This document shows positions 35,252 through 44,226 of a stretch of 64,000 nt of DNA, piece after piece (positions within the stretch are counted from its first letter, which is position 1; each line of letters opens with the position of its first letter). This DNA is from Sulfitobacter brevis. Lineage in GTDB: Bacteria > Pseudomonadota > Alphaproteobacteria > Rhodobacterales > Rhodobacteraceae. The notes beneath the pieces were generated by a model. The model did not search any database. It was not told the DNA's origin and saw only the letters and a list, made by a program, of their open reading frames with translations. The translations under genes were made by a program, and so were the position numbers. The stretch spans positions 1-64,000 of the forward strand of contig NZ_FOMW01000011.1 in assembly GCF_900112755.1 (NCBI RefSeq), written 5' to 3'.

Positions 35252-35993
35252 TTCTTGTCTCCTGAACTGACAGCCACGGACATGCATGACTTTCCGGATT
35301 ACTGGAACTGGACGGCTAAAAGTATATGAACCCTAGCCGTCGAAAACTAAACCGCCCCGCGCGAGAGCGATGCGCGTTACCTGCACCGAGTTGGGCAGGC
35401 GTTCAACCCTGCATGGTAGCAAGCGATCCGGTCCAGCGGCTCTAAGTCAGCTCCGAAATTGCGGGGCAGGAACCCCTTTGAGGCAGGCCTGACAAAAAGA
35501 TGCCGCAAAGCACCGCCGCCTGAAAAGCACAGTTCCGCCTTCGAAGCGACTGGCTCAGGCAAATACATTGAAATGATAAATTGACAATACTTACAACGCT
35601 CTAGGTAAAATTATCCACAAACGGCGACTCATTTTAGTCGCAAATCAGCATGCGTTCCACTGTTTCAGCTTTCTGAATAATTCCCCACGGGGAAGTTTTT
35701 TGTTGCCCTTGTCGAAATTTGAACACATTTAGGAATGATACAAAGCATGGCTTCAATGCCTCGGGATGATGGGTTTTTTACCTTCAACCTTTCCGCCAGA
35801 AGGCGAACAGCTTTCCTGCGCCCTTGTATGGCCGCAGCCCTGAAAGTGGATCAGCAGCCTATGCTGATATGCATACATGACCCCTGCCGCCCTCGCGGAT
35901 GACCTGACCGGTATCGACCGGCAAGCCAAGCTGATGCAGGGCCGATCGCGCCATTGCGGCGGGATCGGCGTGGGCTTCGCGAGCTTGGGGAAG
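35252..35993. other. Long intergenic region with DnaA box, palindromes and candidate small RNA
   Basis: About 740 bp divergent region. A perfect DnaA box TTATCCACA lies at 35611-35619. TTGACA (35581-35586) is a perfect -35 element on the plus strand with a weak -10 (TAGGTA or TAAAAT, 35602-35611). Downstream are hairpins GCGACT-N6-AGTCGC (35624-35641) and TTCCC-CACG-GGGAA with TTTTTT (35681-35700). Frames crossing the region on the minus strand lack RBSs. It would also contain promoters for both neighbours. Confidence 0.45.
35616..35702 (+). ncRNA. Candidate small RNA ending at a U-run hairpin
   Basis: A promoter-like TTGACA at 35581, a first hairpin at 35624-35641 and a terminator-like hairpin with TTTTTT at 35681-35700 delimit a possible transcript of about 85 nt on the plus strand. 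No open frame with an RBS is inside. The -10 element is weak. Confidence 0.3.
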
Positions 35994-38900
35994 ATGGTGC
36001 GGGTGTTTATCGCGTGGGCCGTTTTGGCGTTGCTTCTTGCCAGCCCCGCACACGCGCAAGAGAATGCGCAAGAAATTACCCAACTGACCCTCGGCGTGCT
36101 CGCCACCGAAGGCGCTACCCGCGCGTTGGAGGCCTGGACCCCGACGCTGGACCTGTTGAACCGCGCCGCTGTTGCGCAAAAGTCGCCGTTCCGCTTTCGG
36201 ATGGAGCCGCATACCGATGCTTCGTTGATCGACGGGCTCGACGCCGGGCGGATTGACCTGATGCTCGGCGATCCTGCTGCCTTTGTCATTGCGGATGTCG
36301 AGGAACGCGCGCGCCCGCTGTTGTCGATGGCACATATTTGGCAGGGCAGGACCTTTGACCGGACCGGCGCGGTGATCTTTGTGCGTGCCGATAGTGCAAT
36401 TGTCACGATGCAGGATGTGTCAGACAAGCGGATCATGGGCGTGGCCGCAAACGAACTGACCGGTTGGCAATTGGCGCTGCAGGAGTTTCGCAAGCACCGC
36501 CTCCCGTCAGACATTGGCGCGAGCGCTGTATTTTCAGGCGGCAACCAGCGCGAGATCGTCTATGCGGTGCAAAACGGTCTGGTCGATGTCGGGGTAATCA
36601 GGGCAGGGGTGCTGGAACGGCTCGCCGCGCAGGGCGTCATTAAGATGGAGGATTTCCGGCCCGTTGGAGCAGTAGCGCATCCGGAGTTTCCCTTCTGGGT
36701 CAGCACACCGCTCTACCCCGATTGGGTGATGGCATCGCTGCCCGACGTGCCGGATGCAGCACTGGCTTTGTTAATCGATACACTGTTGCAGGTGGGCGAA
36801 AACAGCGCGGAATCGCGCGCGGCCAATGGTGTTGTCTGGCAGGCGCCGCAGAACTATCAATCGGTGCATGAATTGCTGATCTCGCTCAGGGTGCGGCCCT
36901 ATGAAAACTACCTGACACAGGCAGCGATCCGGATATACCGCGCCTATCAATGGCCGGTTTTGGGGCTTTTGGCGCTTATTCTGGCATCCTTGGTGTTCTT
37001 TGTCCGTGAGTTCCGGCGCAACGCGCGACTGACGGAGGCGCATAAGGATGTGCTGCGCTCCGAGGCACGTTCCAAGCAATTTTACCGCAACGCCATCGAG
37101 CATCACACCGTGTTTTGCATGCTCAACCGTGATGGGGTGATCTCGCATGTGAACGACCGTTTTGTTTCGGCGCTGGACCGCAGCCGGGGCAGTCTGATGG
37201 ATCGGCCCTTGGCCGAGCTGATGAAAGGTACTAATCAGCAGACGCTCGAAGCCGAGATTATGAAAGCCATGCATGCCGGTGCGCCGTGGCAGGGCGCCTT
37301 GCAACTGACCCGCGAGGACGGCAAGTCGGTCTGGGTGCAAAGCACGTTTATTCCTGTCACCGGCGCGTCCAATTCCCTCAGCGAAATTGCGATTGTCGCC
37401 TCGGACGTGACCAAAACCCGCGCTGGCGTGTCCGAGACGCGGTTTAACGATACGCTGGAACTTATTCAGGACAAGGTCGTCGTTTTGCGGCCGGGCACGC
37501 TGGATATTCTTCACATGAACACTGCTGCGGTGAAAGGTCTGGTCAACGCGCGGATGGGCGGGCGCTGGAAAGGCAAACAAGCCAGTGCATTGATTTCAGA
37601 AGCCGATTTCGAGACCCTTAAGCTGCGCTGCGACGCAATTGCCTCCGGCCCGCAGCGCCGCATGGTTTGGGAAGCCGAAGCGCAGGATGGCACCACCTAT
37701 GAGATCAGCCTCGAATACGTACGCCCCGCCGCCGATGCACCACAGATCATTGCGATCTACCGCGACGTGTCCGAACGCAAGATGGTCGACAAGGCAAAGA
37801 CCGAGTTCATCGCCACGGTCAGCCACGAATTGCGCACGCCACTGACTTCGATCAAGGGGGCATTGGGCATCGCGACATCTGGCGCAGTGGGCGAGATGCC
37901 GGACAAGATGGCCAATCTGGTCGGCATGGCGGCGCGGAGCTGTGACCGTCTGGTGGTGTTGATCAATGATATTCTGGACATCGAAAAGATCGAAGCCGGC
38001 AAGATGGATTTCAATATGGAAGTCTTTGATCTGACGGGGCTGGTGACTGCTGCGCTGGAAAACAATGCCTTCTACACCGGCAAGCTAGGCGTCACATTCG
38101 AAGCTTTGCCAATCCCGCAGGGTGAAAGCTTTTTGACCTATGGTGACGAGTCGCGCTTGTTACAGGTGCTGGACAACCTGATGTCCAACGCGGCCAAATT
38201 TTCGCCGCAGGGGGCCAGAGTGATGATCGGGCTGGAACAGCAAGCCGACCGCTTGCGGCTGATCGTGCGCGACAAGGGCGAAGGCATTCCACTTGATGCG
38301 CAGCCCACGATCTTTGATAAATTCACCCAAGCCGACAGTTCGGACACCCGCGCCAAGGGCGGCACCGGACTGGGCTTGTCGATCGTCAAATTGATCGTCG
38401 AGCACCATCAGGGCCGCGTGTCATTCATGAGCACTGAAGGCGAAGGAACCGAGTTCTTTGTCGATCTGCCGCGTGTCGAGGGTGAGACAGTTTTGCCGAT
38501 CCCGAGTGACAATCCACTGGCCGATCTGACGTTGAAAATTGCCGGTTCGGATGCGTCGCCTTTGGTGCAGGCTGAAAGCATCGCCGCAGCCGCGGCGCAC
38601 CGCCTGATGGCGCTGATCCGCGCCAAAGGCATCCGCGCCGAGGCGGACACGGGCGCATTTACGGCGCAGATGCTCGCGGCAAGCGGCCATGATGGCGACA
38701 GCCCCGCCTTGCGGAAGTATTTCGATACGGACACTGCGGCACCGCTGGCGGCGCTATTGGCCCAGGCGAGCATCGACGCAGGCGACATCTGTGCCGTTGA
38801 AATTGCGCAGGTACCGGGGGTCACAGTCGTACCAGCAGATCATCACCGCGACGCGATGGAATTGGTACAGGCATGGCTTTGGGACAGTCTCGACGGGCAG

Positions 38901-39227
38901 GGCGCTGCAGCAAAAACCACCTTGTTGGCGATCACACCCGACCGCGAATTGCAGGGCTGGCTGGCGGCACGCGGGGTCGCATCGGTGGCCGATGCTGCAT
39001 TGGCGCAATCGTTTATGGCGCAAAACCCAGTCGATGCGATAGCGCAATTCTCGGAGAACGCCCGCTATGCCAGTGTGACCCTTTCGCCACTCGCCTCGGG
39101 CACTTTGCCCGCGGACTGGCCGGTCACCTTGATCACGACACGCAGCGAAGTCACGGCAGGCGGACGCGGCATTATTTCGAAATTTACCAGTGGCGGCGGC
39201 GGGCGTGGCAGGCGCCGTGCGTCGTGA
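35994..39227 (+). CDS. Sensor histidine kinase with PhnD/TtrS-like periplasmic domain
   Basis: 1077 residues from MVRVFIAWAVLALLLASPAHAQ (signal-like; the frame is open from 35877, where another start is possible). Residues about 25-290 form a periplasmic binding domain (LGVLATEGATRALEAWTPTL and LMLGDPAAFVIADVE, as in PhnD- or TtrS-type sensors). A membrane helix lies at about 320-342 (WPVLGLLALILASLVFFV), PAS at about 362-470 and PAS-like at about 482-600, HisKA with His611 in SHELRTPLTSIKGAL, and HATPase with NAAKFSP, DKGEGIP and GTGLGLSIVKLI. The last about 250 residues have no recognised domain. A receiver gene follows 35 bp later. Ligand unknown. Confidence 0.9.
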   Translation: MVRVFIAWAVLALLLASPAHAQENAQEITQLTLGVLATEGATRALEAWTPTLDLLNRAAVAQKSPFRFRMEPHTDASLIDGLDAGRIDLMLGDPAAFVIADVEERARPLLSMAHIWQGRTFDRTGAVIFVRADSAIVTMQDVSDKRIMGVAANELTGWQLALQEFRKHRLPSDIGASAVFSGGNQREIVYAVQNGLVDVGVIRAGVLERLAAQGVIKMEDFRPVGAVAHPEFPFWVSTPLYPDWVMASLPDVPDAALALLIDTLLQVGENSAESRAANGVVWQAPQNYQSVHELLISLRVRPYENYLTQAAIRIYRAYQWPVLGLLALILASLVFFVREFRRNARLTEAHKDVLRSEARSKQFYRNAIEHHTVFCMLNRDGVISHVNDRFVSALDRSRGSLMDRPLAELMKGTNQQTLEAEIMKAMHAGAPWQGALQLTREDGKSVWVQSTFIPVTGASNSLSEIAIVASDVTKTRAGVSETRFNDTLELIQDKVVVLRPGTLDILHMNTAAVKGLVNARMGGRWKGKQASALISEADFETLKLRCDAIASGPQRRMVWEAEAQDGTTYEISLEYVRPAADAPQIIAIYRDVSERKMVDKAKTEFIATVSHELRTPLTSIKGALGIATSGAVGEMPDKMANLVGMAARSCDRLVVLINDILDIEKIEAGKMDFNMEVFDLTGLVTAALENNAFYTGKLGVTFEALPIPQGESFLTYGDESRLLQVLDNLMSNAAKFSPQGARVMIGLEQQADRLRLIVRDKGEGIPLDAQPTIFDKFTQADSSDTRAKGGTGLGLSIVKLIVEHHQGRVSFMSTEGEGTEFFVDLPRVEGETVLPIPSDNPLADLTLKIAGSDASPLVQAESIAAAAAHRLMALIRAKGIRAEADTGAFTAQMLAASGHDGDSPALRKYFDTDTAAPLAALLAQASIDAGDICAVEIAQVPGVTVVPADHHRDAMELVQAWLWDSLDGQGAAAKTTLLAITPDRELQGWLAARGVASVADAALAQSFMAQNPVDAIAQFSENARYASVTLSPLASGTLPADWPVTLITTRSEVTAGGRGIISKFTSGGGGRGRRRAS

Positions 39228-39262
39228 TGTTTTTCACCCAACAACAAAGAGAAGTGGCATAG

Positions 39263-39658
39263 ATGGAAGATCTGAACCGCATCCTACATATCGAGGACGA
39301 TCCGGAGATCGCGCAGATCACCGGCATGGCGCTGGAGCTGATCGGCGGCTTTACCCTGCTGCACGTGGATCGCGGTGAAAAGGCGCTAGCGGTCTTGCAG
39401 GATTTCGCGCCAGATCTGATCTTGAGTGATGTACAGATGCCGGGGCTCACGGGCCCCGAAACCCTGGAAAAAATCCGCAAGGTTGCGGGGTACGAACGGG
39501 TGCCAACGATCTATCTGACCGCACGCATGGGGGCTGAGCGGGACGGCCTGCTGTCGCACGCGATGGACCTTGCGGTGATTGGCAAACCGTTCGAGGTAAC
39601 CACGTTGTCTGACGAGATCCGCGAGATTTGGGGGCGGACCATCGCCAAGGCCGCATAA
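39263..39658 (+). CDS. Single-domain response regulator (receiver)
   Basis: 131 residues, one REC domain without an output domain. It has EDD (11-13), the phosphoacceptor Asp56 in DLILSDVQMPGLTG, Thr in IYLTAR, and Lys in IGKPFE. It lies 35 bp behind the PhnD-domain kinase and must be its partner. A standalone receiver works as phosphate shuttle or by protein contact, for instance with a flagellar motor or a phosphorelay; next to the motA locus it may be a CheY- or Spo0F-like protein. Confidence 0.92.
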   Translation: MEDLNRILHIEDDPEIAQITGMALELIGGFTLLHVDRGEKALAVLQDFAPDLILSDVQMPGLTGPETLEKIRKVAGYERVPTIYLTARMGAERDGLLSHAMDLAVIGKPFEVTTLSDEIREIWGRTIAKAA

Positions 39659-39668
39659 GGCGCCCGGA

Positions 39669-40115
39669 CTAACTGCTGGATTTCAGCAAGCGGCGTTGTG
39701 CCATAAACAAGGTCCGCGCGGCATCATCCATGGCAGCGGTTTCTGCGCGGGCGGCATCGATGTCGATTGTTCGGCTCACCTGCGCGAGTACGGCCTCGTT
39801 GGTTTTTGATGTTCGAAAGGCCGCGTAAAGCTCTGTCTCAGCTTGGGCCGCAGTTTCTTCCAAAGCGGCGCGGTCTTCGGCCCAAGCAGCCTGACTGGCC
39901 TGAACCGAGTGCAAATAGGCTGGTAAATAGGCGCGGGTTTCGGCCGTGCTTTCCTCCGCCTCGCGCATCGTGCGGTCGGTCAGCGCTTGGCTTTTGGCAT
40001 CGATCTGCGATTGCTCGGCCCGCAGGGTCGCCAAGCGCGTGCCGATGCTTTGCATCTCGTGGCGCCCAATCCGTTCGATCAGTTTGAGCGCGGCGAGACG
40101 GTCGCGGGCGGCCAT
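39669..40115 (-). CDS. FliJ-like coiled-coil flagellar protein
   Basis: 148 residues, entirely helical with long coiled coils (LAALKLIERIGRHEMQSIGT and LEETAAQAETELYAAFRTSK), no membrane segment. The start ATG is 2 bp after the motA stop; upstream frame positions overlap motA and are not coding. Size, coiled coil and position in the flagellar cluster fit FliJ-type export chaperones, which are poorly conserved in sequence; some FliJ copies are beside FliI, which is not the case here. It could also be a stator-associated protein. Confidence 0.55.
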   Translation of the reverse strand: MAARDRLAALKLIERIGRHEMQSIGTRLATLRAEQSQIDAKSQALTDRTMREAEESTAETRAYLPAYLHSVQASQAAWAEDRAALEETAAQAETELYAAFRTSKTNEAVLAQVSRTIDIDAARAETAAMDDAARTLFMAQRRLLKSSS

Positions 40116-40117
40116 GG

Positions 40118-40987
40118 TTAAGCGGCCTCGGGCATGGCCTGACGGGCCTCTTCCATCTCGTAAAAGCTCGGCTGTAGGCTGGTCGGAATGTTGCCGCGCC
40201 CGATCTCTGTGCAGATCGCGGGCGAGTGGTTGTGCAGGATCGCGATAAAGATGTCGCGGATCACTGCGTAATAGATGCCGTCCTGCTCTTCGATCGCCTG
40301 CAGACGATTGGCCAAGGGCGAGACAAAACAATAGGCCAAAAATACCCCGAGGAAGGTCCCGACAAGCGCGCCGCCGATCATTGCGCCCAGCACAGCGGGC
40401 GGTTTGTCGATGGAGGCCATGGTCTTGATCACGCCCAAAACCGCCGCAACAATTCCGATAGCGGGCAAGGCATCGGCGACCGTGGTCAGCCCGTGCGGCG
40501 CGGTCAACGCTTCATGGTGATGCTTTTTGAGTTTGCGATTGATGACGTCTTCGGCCTGGTACGGATCGTCGAATTGCAAGGCGAGCATCCGGAAACTGTC
40601 AGTGATCAGATCAACGGCGAAATGATCTTTCTGCAGCTTGGGATACTGCGAGAAGATAGTGCTTTCTTGCGGATTTTCAATGTGTTCATCGAGCGCCAGC
40701 ATGCCGTTTTGCTGATACATCCGCGCCAGCGTGTACATCAGGTTCAGCAGGTCGATATAGTCGCTGCCCTTCCACTTCGGACCTTTGAATGCCTTGAGGA
40801 AGGACTTGCCCGCGCCCAACAGATTGGCAAAGGAATTGGCTGCAATGAATGACCCGACAGCAGCGCCGCCGATCATCATGCCCTCAAACGGCAGAGCGTG
40901 GGTGATGATGCCCATATCGCCGCCAGATAGCATGTAGCCGCCAAAGACCATGCCAAGTACGACGATAAAGCCAATAATAATTGTCAT
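40118..40987 (-). CDS. motA: Flagellar motor stator protein MotA
   Basis: 289 residues with four membrane helices: TIIIGFIVVLGMVFGGYMLS, MMIGGAAVGSFIAANSF, TVADALPAIGIVAAVLGVI and AMIGGALVGTFLGVFLAY. The long cytoplasmic loop between helices 2 and 3 contains the charged segment that contacts FliG. With MotB it forms the proton channel of the flagellar motor. In contrast to most species motB is not directly adjacent: it is 750 bp away, on the same strand, separated by one opposite gene. Confidence 0.95.
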   Translation of the reverse strand: MTIIIGFIVVLGMVFGGYMLSGGDMGIITHALPFEGMMIGGAAVGSFIAANSFANLLGAGKSFLKAFKGPKWKGSDYIDLLNLMYTLARMYQQNGMLALDEHIENPQESTIFSQYPKLQKDHFAVDLITDSFRMLALQFDDPYQAEDVINRKLKKHHHEALTAPHGLTTVADALPAIGIVAAVLGVIKTMASIDKPPAVLGAMIGGALVGTFLGVFLAYCFVSPLANRLQAIEEQDGIYYAVIRDIFIAILHNHSPAICTEIGRGNIPTSLQPSFYEMEEARQAMPEAA

Positions 40988-41157
40988 GTTACACAGCCCG
41001 TATATTTTGAAAGACTATACTTGAGACCGATGCAGGAAATCAAGAATAGTTGCAGCTTCAGAAGGTTTAAATCGCTTTTGCAAACACAGTTGACACTGTA
41101 CTGTAGTTAAATACATGGTTAGCAGATGTTTAGCAGTTGGTTCCGGAGCAGTCGCGC

Positions 41158-41739
41158 ATGAGAGAGATCGAAAGCACATTGGTCGTTTTGATTGATGCCG
41201 AAGACGTCAAACATGCATTTGCCGCCTGGCCCGATGATATTTGCCTTGCCGCCTGCCTGTCGCGGGCGGGCGAATGCAGCATGGTTGTGTTCCGTCGTGA
41301 TGAATACAAAGAGATGCCGCAGCGGCTTTTGGATACGTTGCGCCTGTCCAAACAGGATGTTTGTTTTGTGCCGCAGATTCAAGGCTTTGCGACGAAACCT
41401 TTCCGGTATTCTGATGAGCGTCGCTTGATGGCGTTGGTCGCTTCCGACCCTGCTATCCTTGAAGAGGCGATTGATTACGCGGTCAATGTGACTTTCGCGA
41501 TTGAAGAGGGGCTTGATCCGGCAGTGGTTCTGGGACGCAAGCCGGTAGCGGAAGTTGCGCGGCCCCGCGATATAGTCTTGCGCCGCCCCGCGGTCGAGGT
41601 GGAATCGGCTTTGCCGGCGACGCGCGAGCTGAGCCCTCTTTTGCCTGAGTTTCTGCGCCATTCCGTCGACATGAACCGCCGCGCCCGGTTTTCCAGCGTG
41701 CGTCGGGGCAAACCGCTGGGCGGCGCGCCGCACTTTTAG
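41158..41739 (+). CDS. Unrecognised protein between motA and motB
   Basis: 193 residues from MREIESTLVVLIDAEDVKHAF (RBS GGAG). No signal peptide or membrane helix. It contains CLAACLSRAGECSMVVFRRDEY and KPFRYSDERRLMALVASDPAILEEAIDYAVNVTFAIEEGLDPAV, then a Pro/Arg-rich tail ending RRGKPLGGAPHF. I do not recognise the family. It is placed opposite to motA and motB, and its stop overlaps the motB stop by 4 bp, so the two are convergent. The position suggests a role in stator control, which is not shown. Confidence 0.8.
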   Translation: MREIESTLVVLIDAEDVKHAFAAWPDDICLAACLSRAGECSMVVFRRDEYKEMPQRLLDTLRLSKQDVCFVPQIQGFATKPFRYSDERRLMALVASDPAILEEAIDYAVNVTFAIEEGLDPAVVLGRKPVAEVARPRDIVLRRPAVEVESALPATRELSPLLPEFLRHSVDMNRRARFSSVRRGKPLGGAPHF

Positions 41740-42908
41740 CGCAGGGCGTTCCGCAGGTTTTGAAAGACCTGATCATCCACAGGGTTAAATGCTGGCGTTA
41801 CCAAATGGGCCTCTCGGTGCGGTGTTTGTTCAGGAGCGGCTTCCGCTTTTTCCATCGCCGGAGCGGAAGGCTCTGCCGCAGTGTCCGTGGCGGTCTGATA
41901 TTGCACCATGATCGAGATGCGGCGGTTTGACGGGGCGAGCGGGTTTTCAGGCACCAGCAACTGGGTGTCGGCCATACCGGAGACCCGGATGATCCGTTTA
42001 CGATCAATGCCGGAAGATTCAAAAACACGGCGGGTTGCATTCGCTCGATCCGAGGACAGATCCCAGTTGTCATAGTTCCGTCCGTCGGCAAATGGCACGG
42101 CATCGGTATGGCCGGACAACACGATCCGGTTGGGCAGAGCCGAGAGCGATTGCCCAAGGTTTTGCACCAAAGTTTGCGTTGCGGTGACCATCTCGGCTTG
42201 ACCGCTGTGGAACATAGGCTTGCCCTCCTGATCAACGATCTGGATGTGCAGCCCTTCCGGGGTTTGTTCAAAAATTACGTTCTGTTTTAGGGGGTCAAGT
42301 TCGGGGTTGTTTTGCATGGCTTGCAGAATTTCCTGCTGGAGCTGCTCGAATTTGAGGGTATCTTGCGCATGTTTCGCCTCGGCTGCGCTGTTCGCGGTGC
42401 CGTCCAGGCTTGCACTGTTCTGCTGACCTGTAGCCGCGCCCGACTCTTTACCCGATTCTGGGCCGGTCTTGAGTGTCTGGCTGGATTGCTCGGCTGAAGC
42501 TGGATTTTCGTGGTCGCCCTCGCGGGTGCCGAGCGCCAGCTCCTTGGGATCTGAGGTCGGGGTAACATCGCGAATTTCCCACTGGGCAGGGGTCGGGTCG
42601 TCGATTTTACCAAGCTCAGACCCGCGGGCCACGACGCTGCCGTTTGACGCGGTCAAGGTACCGGGTGGTCCAAGCGTGGCGCCATCCAAAACGCCGCTGC
42701 CGCCAGGCAGAGTTGCATTGGTGAAATATTCCGCGATGCCACGCAGCTTTTGCTCATCGGCGCTGGCGAGAATCCACATCAAGAGGAAGAACGCCATCAT
42801 CGCAGTCATGAAGTCGGCGTATGCCACCTTCCAGCCGCCGCCGTGATGACCACTGGCTTCGATGATTTCGTACTTCTTAAAGATCTTGGGCTGGGGAGTA
42901 GCTGCCAT
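41736..42908 (-). CDS. motB: Flagellar motor protein MotB
   Basis: 390 residues. KVAYADFMTAMMAFFLLMWILA is the single membrane helix with the essential proton-binding Asp at its start. The C-terminal OmpA domain binds peptidoglycan: IVLSGHTDAVPF, DRANATRRVFESSGIDRKRI and NRRISIMV. The intervening region (about 90-220) is long and polar, with low complexity and Gln/Glu-rich coiled stretches. It forms the stator with MotA and is fixed to the cell wall. The sodium/proton type cannot be told. Confidence 0.95.
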   Translation of the reverse strand: MAATPQPKIFKKYEIIEASGHHGGGWKVAYADFMTAMMAFFLLMWILASADEQKLRGIAEYFTNATLPGGSGVLDGATLGPPGTLTASNGSVVARGSELGKIDDPTPAQWEIRDVTPTSDPKELALGTREGDHENPASAEQSSQTLKTGPESGKESGAATGQQNSASLDGTANSAAEAKHAQDTLKFEQLQQEILQAMQNNPELDPLKQNVIFEQTPEGLHIQIVDQEGKPMFHSGQAEMVTATQTLVQNLGQSLSALPNRIVLSGHTDAVPFADGRNYDNWDLSSDRANATRRVFESSGIDRKRIIRVSGMADTQLLVPENPLAPSNRRISIMVQYQTATDTAAEPSAPAMEKAEAAPEQTPHREAHLVTPAFNPVDDQVFQNLRNALR

Positions 42909-43052
42909 TTTTTCTGCCTCGATCGCCGAATTGTTCCGGTCGTCTTATGGCGGCAGTGCTTCTGCTACTGCCCGTCCATCAGCAGATATGACGGCGAACT
43001 TTGTGAATCAAAGGACCAAACTGTGGCGATACCAAGGCGCGTGGCCGTACGG

Positions 43053-43520
43053 TCACGACGGGGAGGCGACCCCGCGATCGGGGGTTTCGTCTCTCGTGTA
43101 CTTTCCAAGCCCGATGCGTTTGGCGTATTCGGCTTTGCGCAGAGAATAGCTTGGCGCGACCAGCGGATGGTCGTCCGCGAGTTTAAACGTGGCGCGGTAC
43201 TGGTCTTCGGTCAGGCTATGTTCAGCCATGATATGACGTTTCAGCATCGTAAAGCGGCGTCCGCAGCACAGGCAGGTTACGGTCTCGTCGTTCCAAGATT
43301 TTTCAATCGCAACGGCAGGGCGGGTGGAACTTGCTTCCTGGGTTGAAGGAGTGGCGATCTCGGCAAAGTTTGTCTGGCCCCCACCTTGGCCGAGTACGGC
43401 AGGAAGTTGGCGGGCGAGTGCGAGGACTTCCTCGACAGTCGCAGATTCCCGCGCGGCGAACTGCGACAGAATCTCAACCACGGCGTCATTGACCGGTAGA
43501 GTGTGAAAATTAACTTTCAT
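43053..43520 (-). CDS. MucR/Ros family zinc-finger regulator
   Basis: 155 residues starting MKVNFHTLPVNDAVVEILSQ. The zinc finger has Cys83, Cys86, His96 and His101 (CLCCGRRFTMLKRHIMAEH), the MucR signature, then LKRHIMAEHSLTEDQYRATFKLADDHPLVAPSY and a basic end. MucR proteins bind AT-rich DNA and repress or activate motility, exopolysaccharide and other genes in alphaproteobacteria. Located between motB and the next flagellar regulators, it probably controls the cluster. Confidence 0.9.
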   Translation of the reverse strand: MKVNFHTLPVNDAVVEILSQFAARESATVEEVLALARQLPAVLGQGGGQTNFAEIATPSTQEASSTRPAVAIEKSWNDETVTCLCCGRRFTMLKRHIMAEHSLTEDQYRATFKLADDHPLVAPSYSLRKAEYAKRIGLGKYTRDETPDRGVASPS

Positions 43521-44226
43521 TGATCTCTCTTTCCTTCGCGCCAGTCGTGTCGATCCCAAAACCGGCGGGGGCCAAAAGGATATAGCATCAAAATTGTCAA
43601 GAACGGGTTAAGAATAGGCAGGTCTATAAAGAAGTCCGGTATGAAAAGATCTTCAGTCAGATCAGTATATGGGCGCTTTTCTTTGCACAGCAAACGTTTT
43701 CAGCTAAATTTCTATAATTGGGCAAGTACACGCCGTGAATCGCAAAGACAAATTCCGCTCATGGCATGTTTGCAGTGCTCAATGTCTGAGAGTACGTGTC
43801 GGTCCGGTCACGCGGGCGTTTTGAGTCATGACACCGGAATTGGCGATCACCTGTTGGGCGGTCTTCATGGTTTCATGCAAGAACACGTCTTCGTCGCGTG
43901 TAAGGTTCACCAAAATTTCCAACCGTTCTGCCGCTGCCATCGCAGCCCGCCGCGTTGCAACCGCGCTTTTTGTATTTGTCATCTTCGTACCTATTCTCAG
44001 GTGTCGGTCGGCGCCTTCTGCAGCCTCACAAAAGAGCATTTAGGGCTTAAAGTTAATAGAGTGTGAAGAAATGGCTAATCTTCCTGTAAAAGATGGATTG
44101 TTCTTGAAATTTTACCACTTTGTCGCGAGGATGATGCCTCAACAGGCCATTTTGTGCGACGGCCAGAGTATTCTAATCTGCAGGAAGTTGTGCAGTTCAC
44201 GCGTTAATTTGTAGTTTGATTTTTTC
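43521..44226. other. Intergenic region holding one possible small gene
   Basis: Apart from the short minus-strand frame at 43779-43982 this 700-bp stretch holds no gene that I can support. TTAACC (minus strand, about 43605) is a CtrA half-site. AT-rich parts near 43660-43730 and 44060-44220 are candidate promoters for the MucR gene and for the winged-helix gene. A plus-strand frame at 43641-44066 has no RBS and biased composition, and is taken as chance. Confidence 0.4.
43779..43982 (-). CDS. Small unrecognised protein, helical
   Basis: 67 residues from MTNTKSAVATRRAAMAAAER, with LEILVNLTRDEDVFLHETMKTAQQVIANSG: a soluble helical protein with a basic N-terminus. An AGG is near the ATG but the RBS is weak. 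No family recognised. It may be a short flagellar-cluster regulator. It may also be non-coding. Confidence 0.4.
   Translation of the reverse strand: MTNTKSAVATRRAAMAAAERLEILVNLTRDEDVFLHETMKTAQQVIANSGVMTQNARVTGPTRTLRH

Noticed and set aside
35681-35694. TTCCCCACGGGGAA as a fifth parS site
   Set aside because: Only 13 of 16 bases match, the central step differs, and a U-run follows, so a terminator-like hairpin is more likely.
43641-44066. 141-codon plus-strand frame between MucR and the winged-helix regulator
   Set aside because: No RBS, unusual composition, no motif; the minus-strand 67-codon frame is slightly more plausible.
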